From: Actinomadura macrotermitis
GTDB taxonomy: Bacteria; Actinomycetota; Actinomycetes; Streptosporangiales; Streptosporangiaceae
DNA length: 64,000 nt
Assembly (NCBI RefSeq): GCF_009604375.1
Contig: NZ_WEGH01000002.1
Span: 1,698,073-1,762,072 of the forward strand
Reading direction: 5' to 3'
Below are positions 18,530 to 27,724 of the stretch, one piece after another. The position numbers and the translations under genes are program-made. How positions within the stretch are numbered: the first letter of the stretch is position 1; every line of letters starts with the position of its first letter. Below the pieces are notes generated by a model that saw only the letters and a program-made list of their open reading frames with translations, had not been told where the DNA came from and ran no database searches.

Positions 18530-19515
18530 GCCGGCAGCGGGACGCCGGCCGCCTGGACCAGCCAGCCGAAGCCGCCGAGGCCGGCCGGGTCGGTGAGCTC
18601 GGCGTCCTCGCCCGCCGCGCAGAGCGCCGCCAGGTAGCCGCGCGGGTCGCGGTGGGCCAGGTCCAGCGGCGGGCGGGCGCCGGACAGGCCGAGGCCGCGC
18701 AGCGCGGCGCGCTGGGTGGTCAGCAGCGTCGCGTCCGCGCCCGCCCGCTCCCCGGCGGTGGCGCAGGCGTCCAGCGCGACGTGCGCGGTGACGTCGCAGG
18801 AGCCGTCGGGGACGGCGGGCACCGTCGCGCCGTCGCGGTAGCCGGTGAGCGTCCCGTAGACGGGCCGGGCGGCGCGCTCGTGCGCGTAGTCGATCGCGAC
18901 GGCCACGCCGCGCTCCAGCCGCCCGATCACCGCCGCCCAGGCGGCGCAGCGCGGCGCGCCGAGCTCGGCGCGGTCGCCCGGCTCGCGCAGCGGCCACCAG
19001 CGCTCCAGCCACGCCAGCTCGGCGGCGGACGGCTCGGGGCCGGGCCGCTCGGCGCCGGTCGCCGGGTCGACCAGCAGCGTGCGGGGGCCGGCGGGGGTCT
19101 GCTCGACCACGTCCAGCGGCACGTTGTCGAGCCACTCGTTGGCGATGACCAGGCCGGTGACCGCTTCGGGCAGGTCCGCGCGCCAGCGCACCGCGGCCGG
19201 GACGTCCGGCGGGCGCGGCGCGATCTCCACCGCGACCGGGGCGAGCCGGGCCGCCAGCGCGGGATCGGCGGCCTCCAGGACGTGCGCGAGCAGCCGGCCC
19301 GAGCCGGCGCCGACGTCGACCAGGTCCAGCCGGGCGGGGTTGCCGAGCGCGTCGTCCACCTCGGCGAGCAGCCGGGCGACCGCGCCGGCGAACCGCGGCG
19401 AGGCGTGCACGGACGTGCGGAAGTGCTCGGCGGGCCGCTCCCCGCGCCGGTAGAAACCGCCCTCGCCGTACAGCGCCCGCTCCATCGCGGTACGCCAGGT
19501 CGCCCACGCCGCCAC
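18505..19515 (-). CDS. SAM-dependent methyltransferase, MidA/NDUFAF7 (DUF185) family
   Basis: A 336-aa protein of the family whose eukaryotic member methylates an arginine of complex I subunit NDUFS2 (the NuoD homologue). The N terminus has ERALYGEGGFYRRGERPAEHFRTS, the SAM-binding motif is LVDVGAGSGRLLAH, and the family-specific ANEWLDNVPLD and AIDYAHERA follow. Occurrence about 3.5 kb from an orphan nuoD is noteworthy, though not in the same operon. The start is uncertain: GTG 19515, or ATG 19485 within the conserved N terminus. Confidence 0.85.
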   Translation of the reverse strand: MAAWATWRTAMERALYGEGGFYRRGERPAEHFRTSVHASPRFAGAVARLLAEVDDALGNPARLDLVDVGAGSGRLLAHVLEAADPALAARLAPVAVEIAPRPPDVPAAVRWRADLPEAVTGLVIANEWLDNVPLDVVEQTPAGPRTLLVDPATGAERPGPEPSAAELAWLERWWPLREPGDRAELGAPRCAAWAAVIGRLERGVAVAIDYAHERAARPVYGTLTGYRDGATVPAVPDGSCDVTAHVALDACATAGERAGADATLLTTQRAALRGLGLSGARPPLDLAHRDPRGYLAALCAAGEDAELTDPAGLGGFGWLVQAAGVPLPAQISTSRP

Positions 19516-19614
19516 GGCAGTGACGTTACCGCCCTTCGCGGCCCATCCCTGCGGCCGATGCGGGTCAGACCTGCGGTCGATGCCGGATGACCTGCGGTTA
19601 CCTACGCTGGAGGC

Positions 19615-20799
19615 ATGATGGGCAGGCTGTGGGACTGGTGGCGCGCCCGGCGCGTGCTGGTGGACGCCGCGTTCGTCGTGCCGTTCCTGCTGCTCGTGGC
19701 GCTGTCCGCGAGCTCGGAGACCAACCCGAGGAACCCCACGTACGTGCCGTGGGGCTGGTACGTCTTCTTCTCGGTGGCGCTGCTGGTCCCGCTGGTGGTG
19801 CGGCGGCGCTGGCCGCGGTCGGTGTTCGCGGCGGTCGCGCTGCTCTGCTTCGCCCAGTGGCTGCTCCACATCCGGATGATCCCGTCCGACATGGCGATCC
19901 TCGTAGCCCTGTACACCGTCACCGCGTACTGCGCGTTCCGCTGGGGGCTCGCCGCGCTCGTGGTCGCCTTGGCGGGCGTGGTGATGGAGACCACGCAGCA
20001 GATGGGCTCGTGGAAGCACATGCGCATGCCGCTGCTGTTCTTCTCCACCTTCATCGTCGGCGTCTGGCTCCTCGGTCTGCACATGCGGACCCGCCGCCAG
20101 TACCTGCGGTCGCTGGAGGAGCGCGCCGAGCGGCTGGAGCGCGAACGCGACACCGAGGTGCAGATCGCGCGGGCCGGCGAGCGCGCGCGCATCGCCCGCG
20201 AGCTGCACGACGTGGTGGCGCACAACGTGAGCGTGATCGTGGTGCAGGCCGACGGCGCGTCGTTCGCCATCGACACCGACCCGGCGCGCGCCAAGCAGGC
20301 CCTCACCACGATCGGCGACACCGGGCGGCTCGCGCTCGCCGAGATGCGGCGGCTGCTCGGCGTGCTGCGCGCCGAGGACGACTCCGGCGCCTACGCGCCG
20401 CAGCCGGGCGTCGAGCAGCTCACCGAGCTGGTCGAGCAGATCCGCGCGGCCGGGCTGCCGGTGACGGTGCGGGTCGCCGGGGTGCCGCTGGAGGTGTCGC
20501 AGGGCCGCCAGCTGACGATCTTCCGGGTGGTGCAGGAGGCGCTGACCAACACCCTCAAGCACGCCGGACCCCGCGCGTCGGCCGACGTGATGCTGCACTA
20601 TGGCGACGACGCCGTCGACGTCGTGGTGATGGACGACGGCCGGGGCGCCGCGGCCGTCGTCGACGGGTACGGGCACGGCCTGATCGGCATGCGCGAGCGG
20701 GTCGCGGTGTACGGCGGGCAGGTGCGCGCCGCGCCGCGCGCCGGCGGCGGCTTCGAGGTGGCCGCGCGGATTCCGGTGCGCGAGGAGGCCCGGGCCTGA
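19615..20799 (+). CDS. Two-component sensor histidine kinase (NarL/DesK class)
   Basis: 394 aa. The N-terminal half has about five TM helices and little extracytoplasmic loop, suggesting a membrane or lipid-state signal. A coiled linker (LRSLEERAERLERERDTE) leads to the HisKA_3 dimerisation domain with phospho-acceptor H198 in ARELHDVVAHN. A HATPase_c domain follows with the N box QEALTNTLKHA and G boxes DDGRG and GHGLIGMRERV. ATG 19615 is preceded by GGAGGC and by TACGCT 6 nt upstream. The cognate regulator gene starts 25 nt downstream. Confidence 0.93.
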   Translation: MMGRLWDWWRARRVLVDAAFVVPFLLLVALSASSETNPRNPTYVPWGWYVFFSVALLVPLVVRRRWPRSVFAAVALLCFAQWLLHIRMIPSDMAILVALYTVTAYCAFRWGLAALVVALAGVVMETTQQMGSWKHMRMPLLFFSTFIVGVWLLGLHMRTRRQYLRSLEERAERLERERDTEVQIARAGERARIARELHDVVAHNVSVIVVQADGASFAIDTDPARAKQALTTIGDTGRLALAEMRRLLGVLRAEDDSGAYAPQPGVEQLTELVEQIRAAGLPVTVRVAGVPLEVSQGRQLTIFRVVQEALTNTLKHAGPRASADVMLHYGDDAVDVVVMDDGRGAAAVVDGYGHGLIGMRERVAVYGGQVRAAPRAGGGFEVAARIPVREEARA

Positions 20800-20824
20800 C
20801 CGGCCCGGCGGGGAGGGGACGCTG

Positions 20825-21505
20825 GTGATCCGTGTGGTGCTGGTCGACGACCAGGAGCTGGTGCGGGCGGGGTTCACGATGGTGCTGGACGCCCAGCCCG
20901 ACATCGAGGTCGTCGGCGAGGCCGGGGACGGCGGCCACGCCCTGGAGCTGCTCGCCGCGACCACGGCCGACGTGGTGCTGATGGACGTGCGGATGCCGCG
21001 GATGGACGGGATCGAGGCGACCGGCCGGATCGTGTCCGGGGGCTTCCCTGGGGACCCCAAGGTGATCATCTTGACCACCTTCGACCTGGACGAGTACGCG
21101 TTCGCCGCGATCAAGGCGGGCGCGGCGGGGTTCATGCTGAAGGACGCCGGGCCGGCCCAGCTGGTCGAGGCGATCCGCGCGGTGCACTCGGGCGACGCGG
21201 TCGTCGCGCCCTCCACCACCCGGCGGCTGCTCGACCGGTTCGCGCTGCATCTGCCCGACGCCGGGCGGCGGCCGCACCGGGCGCTGGACACCCTCACCGA
21301 GCGCGAGCGCGAGGTGCTGCTGGAGGTGGCGCGCGGGCTGTCCAACGCCGAGATCGCCGGGCGGCTGTTCGTGTCCGAGGCCACGGTGAAGACCCATATG
21401 GGACGCATCCTGACAAAGCTCGGATTGCGGGACCGGGTCCAGGCGGTCGTGTTCGCTTACGAGACAGGGCTCGTCAAGAGCGGCCAAACGGGCGACCCGC
21501 TGTAG
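20825..21505 (+). CDS. NarL/LuxR-family response regulator
   Basis: 226 aa. The receiver domain has acidic D8-D9, phospho-acceptor D54 in VVLMDVRMPRMDG and the LKDAG lysine. The C-terminal LuxR HTH is in LTEREREVLLEVARGLSNAEIAGRLFVSEATVKTH. It is encoded directly after its kinase. GTG 20825 has GGGGAGGGGAC upstream. Targets cannot be read from the sequence; the adjacent downstream genes are a chaplin and an ABC exporter of the type often controlled by such pairs. Confidence 0.93.
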   Translation: MIRVVLVDDQELVRAGFTMVLDAQPDIEVVGEAGDGGHALELLAATTADVVLMDVRMPRMDGIEATGRIVSGGFPGDPKVIILTTFDLDEYAFAAIKAGAAGFMLKDAGPAQLVEAIRAVHSGDAVVAPSTTRRLLDRFALHLPDAGRRPHRALDTLTEREREVLLEVARGLSNAEIAGRLFVSEATVKTHMGRILTKLGLRDRVQAVVFAYETGLVKSGQTGDPL

Positions 21506-21670
21506 CAAGGGGATGACCCTGTGGTGGCCTTTTGTGTTCAAGCTTGGGTCACCGTTTCCCTTACCAATGAGTAGCTGGGTAGTTACCGTACGTGATGCCA
21601 CCAGCGGTGACATCGCGCTGATGTGAATGTCAGTCGGGCCTTTCGGGCCCCTACGTACGGGAGGACCAAC

Positions 21671-21949
21671 GTGCTCAAGAAGCTCGCCGTCACCGGCGGC
21701 CTCGGCCTGGCCGTCGCCGCCTCGGCGCTCACCGCCACACCCGCCAGCGCCGATATCGACACCACCGGCCACGGAAGCCTGCTGGGCGGCAACCAGCTGA
21801 TCCTGCCGATCTCGGTCCCGGTCAACGCCTGCGGCAACGCGGTGGCCGTCCTCGGCCTCGCCAAGTCCGGCGGCTGCAAGGGCAGCAGCGCGGTGGTGTC
21901 CAACGACTTCAGCACCCACGGCGGCTACCACAAGCACGGGCATCACTGA
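21671..21949 (+). CDS. Short chaplin (secreted amyloid-forming surface protein)
   Basis: 92 aa. Signal peptide of 27 residues (VLKKLAVTGG ... ATPASA, cleavage before D28), then one chaplin domain at about residues 35-72: GGNQLILPISVPVNAC-GNAVAVLGLAKSGGC, with the two conserved cysteines at C54 and C69 and the N-x-C-G-N motif. It lacks a sortase LPxTG signal, so it is of the short, cell-wall-associated or secreted class that coats aerial hyphae and spores. The tail is unusual, ending in STHGGYHKHGHH. GTG 21671 has an excellent GGGAGGA ribosome-binding site. The gene stands alone after a two-component pair. Confidence 0.85.
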   Translation: MLKKLAVTGGLGLAVAASALTATPASADIDTTGHGSLLGGNQLILPISVPVNACGNAVAVLGLAKSGGCKGSSAVVSNDFSTHGGYHKHGHH

Positions 21950-21984
21950 CCAAGGCGCAGGGCGTTCCACACGCCCGGACACGG

Positions 21985-22014
21985 ACGCCGGAGACCCGCG
22001 CGGGTCTCCGGCGT
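21985..22014 (+). terminator. 30-bp perfect palindrome after chaplin gene
   Basis: ACGCCGGAGACCCGC (21985-21999) is followed at once by its exact reverse complement (22000-22014). It lies 35 nt after the chaplin stop and upstream of the ABC operon, so it is probably the chaplin terminator. No T-run follows. Confidence 0.75.
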
Positions 22015-22179
22015 TCGCGCTGTGTACGACCTGAGTCGTACGCGGCGCGCCGGACCAGCCGAACGGCTGACGTGATCGTGGCCGCAGGTCCGATGGCGGC
22101 GGGGCCGCCGGTTCCTAGCGTTGGCAGGGTCGTCAGGGCCCCGCCGCAGGGGCCGTCGCATCCGCGTTGAGGAGTCATC

Positions 22180-22953
22180 GTGACCAGCACGTTCGCCGGC
22201 CCGCCGGCCGAGGCGCCGGGCGCCGCCGCGCCGCCCGCCGTCGTGGCCACCGGGGTGTCCAAGATGTACGGCTCGGGCGACGCGGCGGTGCACGCGCTGC
22301 GCGGGGTCAGCGTGGGCTTCGCCAAGGGCGCCTTCACCGCGATCATGGGGCCGTCGGGGTCCGGCAAGTCGACGCTGATGCACTGCCTGGCCGGCCTGGA
22401 CACCATCGACGGCGGCACGGTGCTGCTCGGCGACACCGAGATCACCGGGCTCGGCGACAAGCAGCTCACGCTGCTGCGCCGCGAGCGCGTCGGGTTCGTC
22501 TTCCAGGCGTTCAACCTGCTGCCGACGCTCACCGCCGAGCAGAACATCCTGCTGCCGCTGGAGCTGGCCGGGCGCAGGCCCGACCGCGGCTGGTTCGACC
22601 AGGTGGTGGACGTGGTCGGGCTGCGCGACCGGCTGCACCACCGGCCGGGCGAGCTGTCGGGCGGCCAGCAGCAGCGGGTCGCGTGCGCGCGGGCGCTGGT
22701 CGCCCGGCCCGAGGTGATCTTCGCGGACGAGCCGACCGGCAACCTGGACTCGCGCGCGGGCGCCGAGGTGCTCGGCTTCCTGCGCGCCTCGGTCCGCGAG
22801 ATGGGCCAGACGATCGTCATGGTCACCCACGACCCGGTCGCCGCCTCCTACGCCGACCGGGTGGTGTTCCTGCGCGACGGGCAGATCGTCACCGAGCTGT
22901 ACCGGCCGACCCCGGACACCGTCCTGGACCGGCTGAAGAGCCTGGGCGGCTGA
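22180..22953 (+). CDS. ABC transporter ATP-binding protein (MacB/LolD type)
   Basis: A 257-aa ATPase. Walker A is GPSGSGKST, the Q-loop lies in VFQAFNLLPTLT, the signature is LSGGQQQRVACARAL, Walker B is VIFADEPTGNLDS and the switch His is in VTHDP. The FQ-FNLLP and TGNLD variants are diagnostic of the MacB/LolD/FtsE group that powers mechanotransmission with FtsX-like permeases. A 25-residue Ala/Pro extension precedes the domain. GTG 22180 has GAGGAG upstream. The permease follows after 5 nt. Confidence 0.93.
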   Translation: MTSTFAGPPAEAPGAAAPPAVVATGVSKMYGSGDAAVHALRGVSVGFAKGAFTAIMGPSGSGKSTLMHCLAGLDTIDGGTVLLGDTEITGLGDKQLTLLRRERVGFVFQAFNLLPTLTAEQNILLPLELAGRRPDRGWFDQVVDVVGLRDRLHHRPGELSGGQQQRVACARALVARPEVIFADEPTGNLDSRAGAEVLGFLRASVREMGQTIVMVTHDPVAASYADRVVFLRDGQIVTELYRPTPDTVLDRLKSLGG

Positions 22954-22958
22954 GCCCG

Positions 22959-25463
22959 ATGCTGCGCACCACACTGGCGGGCCTGCTCGCCCACAAGCTG
23001 CGGCTGCTGCTCACCGCGGTCGCCATCACCCTCGGCGTCGGGTTCATCTCCGGCACGTTCGTGCTGACCGACACCATGGACGCCGGCGTCGCCGAGTCCT
23101 TCGCCCGGTCGGCCGGGAAGGTCGACACCGCGGTGCTGCCGCCGGAGGGCCGCGACGGCGTCCCCGCCGCACTGCTCGGCAGGATCCGCGGCGTGCCCGG
23201 CGTCACCGCCGTGCACGGCGTGGTCAAGGGCGACGCCCCGCTGCTCGGCCGCGACGGCAAGGTCGTCGGCGACCAGGCCACCGTCGGCACCTCGGTGCCG
23301 GCCGGGCGGCTGCTGCGCTACGACGTCACCAAGGGCCGGGTGCCGGCCGGGCCGGACCAGGCCGTGGTCGACACCAAGGTCGCCGAGCGCGAGAAGTACA
23401 CGGTCGGCGACACCGTCACCGTGCTGGACGCCCAGCGCCGGCCGCACCGGTTCACCCTCGTCGGGCTGGTCGACTTCGGCATCGAGCCCGACATCGGCAT
23501 GCGCGGCGCGGTCGGCTTCGACCCGGCCACCGCGGTCGCGATGACCGGGGCCAAGAGCTACCACGAGATCGACGTCGCCGGGGCGTCGCCCGCCGCGGTC
23601 GCCGCGGCGACCGGCGGCGGCTACCAGGTGCTGAGCGGCAAGCGGCTCGGCGAGAGGCTGGCCAAGTCCGCGGGCGCCGACACCGAGGTCATCCAGACCG
23701 GGCTGCTGATCTTCGGGCTGGTCGCCATGCTGGTCTCGGCGCTGGTCATCTACAACACCTTCGCCATCCTGATCGCCCAGCGCACCCGCGAGATGGCGCT
23801 GCTGCGCTGCGTCGGCGCCTCGCGCCGCCAGGTCTTCGGCGGCGTGGTGCTGGAGGCGGCCGTGGTCGGCCTGGTCGGCTCGCTGCTCGGGCTGGCCGCC
23901 GGGCTCGGCCTCGGCGCCGGCGCGCTCGCGCTGATCAACGCGCTCGGCGCCCGCATCCCGGCCGAGGGCGCCACGCTCACCCCGCGCACCGTGCTGATCG
24001 GCCTCGCCGTCGGCGTGCTGGTCACCGTCGCGTCCGCGCTGCTGCCGGCCCGCGCCGCCACCCGCGTCGCGCCGATCGCGGCGCTGCGCAGCGAGCCCGA
24101 GCCCGGCAGCGGCCGGTTCCGGCTCGGCCGGGTGCGGATCGCGCTCGCCGCGCTGTTCGCGCTGCTCGGCATCGGCGCCGGGGTGGCCGGGTCGCTCGGC
24201 ATGGCCAAGGGGCCGACCGCGATGTACGTGGTGGCGTTCGCCGGCGCGATGGCCTTCCTCGGGGTGATCGCGGTGATGCCCGCGCTGGTCCGCCCGCTCG
24301 CCCGCGCCGCCGGGGCGGTCCCGGCGCGGCTCGGCGGCGTGCCCGCCCGGCTCGCCGTGGCGAACGCGCAGCGCACGCCGCGCCGCACCGCGACCACCAC
24401 GATCGCGCTGACGATCGGGGTCGGGCTGATGACGCTGTTCGCCGTCGTCGCCGCGGGCGGCAAGGCGACCGCCGACAAGCAGATCACCAAGCAGTTCCCG
24501 GTCGACTTCCAGATCCAGGCGCAGTACACCTCCGGCACCGGCCGCGACCGCGGGCTCGTCCCGCACGGGCTCACCGAGCGGCTGCGCGGCCGCGCCGAGC
24601 TCGCCTCGGTGATGGAGATCCGCGAGGACGAGGCCAAGGCGAGCGGGCGGGACGTGACGCTGACCACCGTCACCCGGTCCGCGCTCGGCACCCTGATCAA
24701 GCCGAAGTTCACCAGCGGGTCGCTGGCCGCGCTCGGCCCCGGCACCGCCGTGGTGAACGCCGAGACCGCCAAGGGGCGGGGCTGGCGGATGGGGCAGACC
24801 GTCCAGGTGGCCGCCAAGGGCGGCACGCTGCCGCTGCGGATCGCCGGGATCTACGCCAACGACCTGCCGCTCGTCGGCCTGCTGGTGCCCGAGGACGTCT
24901 TCGACCGCCTCACCCCGGTCCGGGACGCCCGCGCGGTGTTCGCCAAGGCCGCGGACGGGGCGTCGGCGGCGGCCGCCCGCACCGCGGTGACCGACGCGGC
25001 CCGGCCCTACCCGGCCGTCAAGGTGGCCTCGCAGGCCGAGATCAGGGAGCAGATGACCGACGCCATCGACACCATCTTGATGATCTTCGGCGGGCTGCTC
25101 GCGCTGGCGATCGTGATCGCGCTGTTCGGCATCGCCAACACCCTGACGCTGTCGGTGGTGGAGCGCACCCGCGAGTCGGCGCTGCTGCGCGCCCTCGGCA
25201 TCACCAAGCGGCAGCTGCGCCGGATGCTGTCGGTCGAGGCCCTGGTCATGGCCGTGATCGGCGCCTTCACCGGGGTCGTGCTCGGCGTCGCGTTCGGCTG
25301 GGCGGCGACCCGCTCGATGGCCGACAGCGCGGTGTTCGCGGTGCCCTACCTGCAGATCGCCGGGTTCATGCTGCTGGCGGGCGCGGCCGGGATGCTCGCC
25401 GCCGTGCTGCCCGCACGGCGCGCGGCCAAGGCGTCCATCGTGGAGTCCCTCTCCCACGACTGA
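22959..25463 (+). CDS. FtsX-like ABC transporter permease (duplicated 2 x 4 TM)
   Basis: An 834-aa permease with the layout of actinobacterial MacB-like exporters: TM1 (about residues 17-38), a large extracytoplasmic domain, three TM helices with an FtsX signature (FAILIAQRTREMALLRCVGASRRQV), then a second half repeating the pattern, with TM near SRTPRRT-type residues, another extracytoplasmic domain, and a final FtsX unit (TLSVVERTRESALLRALGITKRQLR). The substrate is unknown: lipoproteins, antimicrobial peptides or lipids are typical. Expression is probably with the ATPase gene; a response regulator is encoded 1.5 kb upstream. Confidence 0.92.
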   Translation: MLRTTLAGLLAHKLRLLLTAVAITLGVGFISGTFVLTDTMDAGVAESFARSAGKVDTAVLPPEGRDGVPAALLGRIRGVPGVTAVHGVVKGDAPLLGRDGKVVGDQATVGTSVPAGRLLRYDVTKGRVPAGPDQAVVDTKVAEREKYTVGDTVTVLDAQRRPHRFTLVGLVDFGIEPDIGMRGAVGFDPATAVAMTGAKSYHEIDVAGASPAAVAAATGGGYQVLSGKRLGERLAKSAGADTEVIQTGLLIFGLVAMLVSALVIYNTFAILIAQRTREMALLRCVGASRRQVFGGVVLEAAVVGLVGSLLGLAAGLGLGAGALALINALGARIPAEGATLTPRTVLIGLAVGVLVTVASALLPARAATRVAPIAALRSEPEPGSGRFRLGRVRIALAALFALLGIGAGVAGSLGMAKGPTAMYVVAFAGAMAFLGVIAVMPALVRPLARAAGAVPARLGGVPARLAVANAQRTPRRTATTTIALTIGVGLMTLFAVVAAGGKATADKQITKQFPVDFQIQAQYTSGTGRDRGLVPHGLTERLRGRAELASVMEIREDEAKASGRDVTLTTVTRSALGTLIKPKFTSGSLAALGPGTAVVNAETAKGRGWRMGQTVQVAAKGGTLPLRIAGIYANDLPLVGLLVPEDVFDRLTPVRDARAVFAKAADGASAAAARTAVTDAARPYPAVKVASQAEIREQMTDAIDTILMIFGGLLALAIVIALFGIANTLTLSVVERTRESALLRALGITKRQLRRMLSVEALVMAVIGAFTGVVLGVAFGWAATRSMADSAVFAVPYLQIAGFMLLAGAAGMLAAVLPARRAAKASIVESLSHD

Positions 25464-25472
25464 CGCCGGCGG

Positions 25473-25532
25473 CGGGCGGGCCCCGCCCCTTGCCGCCCGT
25501 ACGGGGTGGCGGCGCGGGGGCGGGGCCGCCCG
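25473..25532 (+). terminator. Strong GC hairpin after ABC permease
   Basis: A 17-nt arm beginning CGGGCGGGCCCC (25473-25489) pairs with 25517-25532 with one bulged G. A smaller CCGCC/GGCGG pairing lies inside the loop. It starts 9 nt after the permease stop, so it is probably a terminator. No T-run is seen. Confidence 0.6.
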
Positions 25533-25865
25533 TCCCGGTCGTCGACGCCGTCAGTACTGCTCTGGTCGGCGCTCGAGACCGAGCCGGGGGTGGTCCCGGG
25601 GGCTTCGGTGCTCACCGGGTCGCGGTGAGATCACCGTGCGTGACCGGGGTCACGGTCTACTGTTACTCCGACCTGGTGATCCGCTACAAGGGTTCACGGC
25701 GGGTGGCGGCCGAAGTGTGGCCCGGCACCCGAGGTCGAGGTGACGTTCGGTGTTCACATCGTCACCGCGAAGTGATGGCACCCGGAGGGCTGGACGCCAC
25801 CCGGCCCGCGGGTACGCTGGGTCGCGCACGTCCGGTACCCCGCCTTCGAGGACTGGAACGAACCG
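25533..25865. other. Intergenic region before the pantothenate genes, with a palindrome
   Basis: 333 nt with no convincing gene. It contains the palindrome GTGACC-GG-GGTCAC (25640-25653), extended to a looser ACCGTG/CACGGT frame, and a slightly A/T-richer TCTACTGTTACT just downstream. This could be an operator and promoter for the DUF2520-panC operon. I see nothing else in it. Confidence 0.4.
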
Positions 25866-26798
25866 ATGGACCCATTCGCCCCGCCCCCCTTCGGCGCGCC
25901 CGCGGACCTGGGGGAACCCGATCCGCGCGACCGGCCCGCCCGGCTCGCCGTCGGCGTCGTCGGCGCAGGGCGCGTCGGCACCGCGCTCGGCGAGGCGCTG
26001 GACCGCGCCGGGCACCGCGTCGTCGCCGCGTCGGCGGTCTCCGAGCAGTCCCGGCGGCGCGCCGCCGAACGGCTGCCGGACGCCGCGCTCACCTCCCCGC
26101 AGGAGGTGGTCGCCGCCGCCGACCTGGTGCTGCTGACCGTCCCCGACGACGCGCTCGCCGAGCTGGCCGGCGGCCTGGTCGCGACGGGCGCGGACGTGGC
26201 GGGCAAGCTCGTCGCGCACACCAGCGGCCGGTACGGCACGGCGGTGCTGAACCCGCTCACCCGCGCCGGCGGGCTGCCGCTCGCGCTGCATCCGGTGATG
26301 ACCTTCACCGGCCGTCCCGACGACACCGGCCGCCTGTCGGGCGTCTCGTTCGGGGTGACGGCGCCCGACCCGCTGCGGCCGGTCGCCGAGGCGCTGGTGC
26401 TGGAGATGGGCGGCGAGCCGGTCTGGATCGCCGAGGACCGCCGCGCGCTCTACCACGCCGCCCTCGCCGGCGGCGCGAACCACCTGGTCACGCTGGTGGT
26501 GGAGGCGATGGACCTGCTGCGCGCCGCCGGGGTCGGCGAGCCGGGCCGGATGCTCGGGCCGCTGCTCGGCGCGTCGCTGGACAACGCGCTGCGCCTCGGC
26601 CTGGACGGCCTGACCGGCCCGGTCGCGCGCGGCGACGCCGGCACGGTCGCCGACCACGTCGCCGAGCTGGCCCGGGTGTCGCCGGAGGGGCTGCGCGCCT
26701 ACGTCGCGCTGGCCCGGCTGACGGCCGACCGGGCCCTGGCCGCCGGACTGCTGAAGCCCGAGGACGCCGAGCGGCTCCTCGAAGTGCTGGCCGACTGA
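25866..26798 (+). CDS. Rossmann-fold/DUF2520 protein (ketopantoate-reductase-like)
   Basis: 310 aa. The N-terminal NAD(P)-binding Rossmann motif is VGVVGAGRVGTALGEAL (about residues 36-52), after a proline-rich lead. A C-terminal all-helical DUF2520 domain begins near AEDRRALYHAALAGGANHLVTLV. The fold resembles 6-phosphogluconate and ketopantoate reductases. Members are regularly encoded just before panC in actinobacteria, so a role as a ketopantoate reductase or accessory dehydrogenase of pantothenate synthesis is plausible but unproven. The gap to panC is 32 nt. Confidence 0.85.
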   Translation: MDPFAPPPFGAPADLGEPDPRDRPARLAVGVVGAGRVGTALGEALDRAGHRVVAASAVSEQSRRRAAERLPDAALTSPQEVVAAADLVLLTVPDDALAELAGGLVATGADVAGKLVAHTSGRYGTAVLNPLTRAGGLPLALHPVMTFTGRPDDTGRLSGVSFGVTAPDPLRPVAEALVLEMGGEPVWIAEDRRALYHAALAGGANHLVTLVVEAMDLLRAAGVGEPGRMLGPLLGASLDNALRLGLDGLTGPVARGDAGTVADHVAELARVSPEGLRAYVALARLTADRALAAGLLKPEDAERLLEVLAD

Positions 26799-26830
26799 CC
26801 GAGGAGACCGGACGTGACCAAGGAGCAGAG

Positions 26831-27688
26831 ATGACCCCCGTCATCGCCACGACGCGCGAGGAGCTGGCGGCGGTCCGCGCCGGCGCGAAGGGCACGCTGG
26901 CGCTGGTGCCGACGATGGGCGCCCTGCACGAGGGGCACCGGTCGCTGATCCGCCGGGCCCGCCAGGACGCCGACGTGGTCGCGGTGAGCGTCTTCGTCAA
27001 CCCGCTGCAGTTCGGGCCCGGCGAGGACCTGGACCGCTACCCGCGCACGTTCGCCGCGGATGTGGAGGCGTGCGCCGCCGAGGGCGTCGACATCGTCTTC
27101 GCGCCCGCCGTCGAGGTCATGTACCCGGGCGGGCGGCCGCAGGTCTCACTGAAGTCGGGGCCGATGGGCGAGCGGGTGGAGGGCCGGACCCGGCCCGGGC
27201 ACTTCGACGGAATGCTGACCGTCGTGCTGAAGTTGTTCAACCTGGTGGGTCCCGACCTCGCGGTGTTCGGGGAGAAGGACGCCCAGCAGCTCGCCATGAT
27301 CCGCCGGATGGTCGCCGACCTGAACGTGCCGGTGCGCGTCGTCGGCGCGCCGACGGTGCGCGAGCCGGACGGGCTGGCGCTGTCCAGCCGCAACCGCTAC
27401 CTGTCGGCGGCCGAGCGCACGACGGCGCTGGCGCTGTCGCGCGCGCTGCGGGCGGGCGCGGACGCGGTCGCCGGCGGCCCGGCGGCGGTCCGGCGGGCCG
27501 CGGCCGCGGTGCTGGACGAGGCGGCGTCCGCCGAGCCGCCGCTGCACCTGGACTACCTGGTGCTGGTGGACCCGGCGACCTTCACCGAGGTCGGCGGCGA
27601 CCACGCCGGCGCGGCCGTGCTCGCGGTGGCGGGCCGGGTCGGCGCCACCCATCTGATCGACAACGTTCCGCTCGCCTTCCCCGGCTGA
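26831..27688 (+). CDS. panC: Pantothenate synthetase
   Basis: ATP-dependent condensation of pantoate and beta-alanine. The nucleotidyl-transfer signatures are VPTMGALHEGHRSLI (HxGH), NPLQFGPGEDLDRYPR, FGEKDAQQ and the KMSKS-like ALSSRNRYLS. 285 aa is the usual length. ATG 26831 follows AGGAGCAG. It is clustered with DUF2520 upstream and panD 36 nt downstream, bringing both inputs of pantothenate synthesis together. Confidence 0.95.
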   Translation: MTPVIATTREELAAVRAGAKGTLALVPTMGALHEGHRSLIRRARQDADVVAVSVFVNPLQFGPGEDLDRYPRTFAADVEACAAEGVDIVFAPAVEVMYPGGRPQVSLKSGPMGERVEGRTRPGHFDGMLTVVLKLFNLVGPDLAVFGEKDAQQLAMIRRMVADLNVPVRVVGAPTVREPDGLALSSRNRYLSAAERTTALALSRALRAGADAVAGGPAAVRRAAAAVLDEAASAEPPLHLDYLVLVDPATFTEVGGDHAGAAVLAVAGRVGATHLIDNVPLAFPG

Positions 27689-27724
27689 AATCCCCTGGAT
27701 ACCGGCACCCCCGAAGGAGACCCG

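Noticed and set aside
22848..25457. 869-codon minus-strand open frame opposite the ABC permease
   Set aside because: His/Gly/Arg-rich shadow frame; the plus-strand FtsX motifs are decisive.
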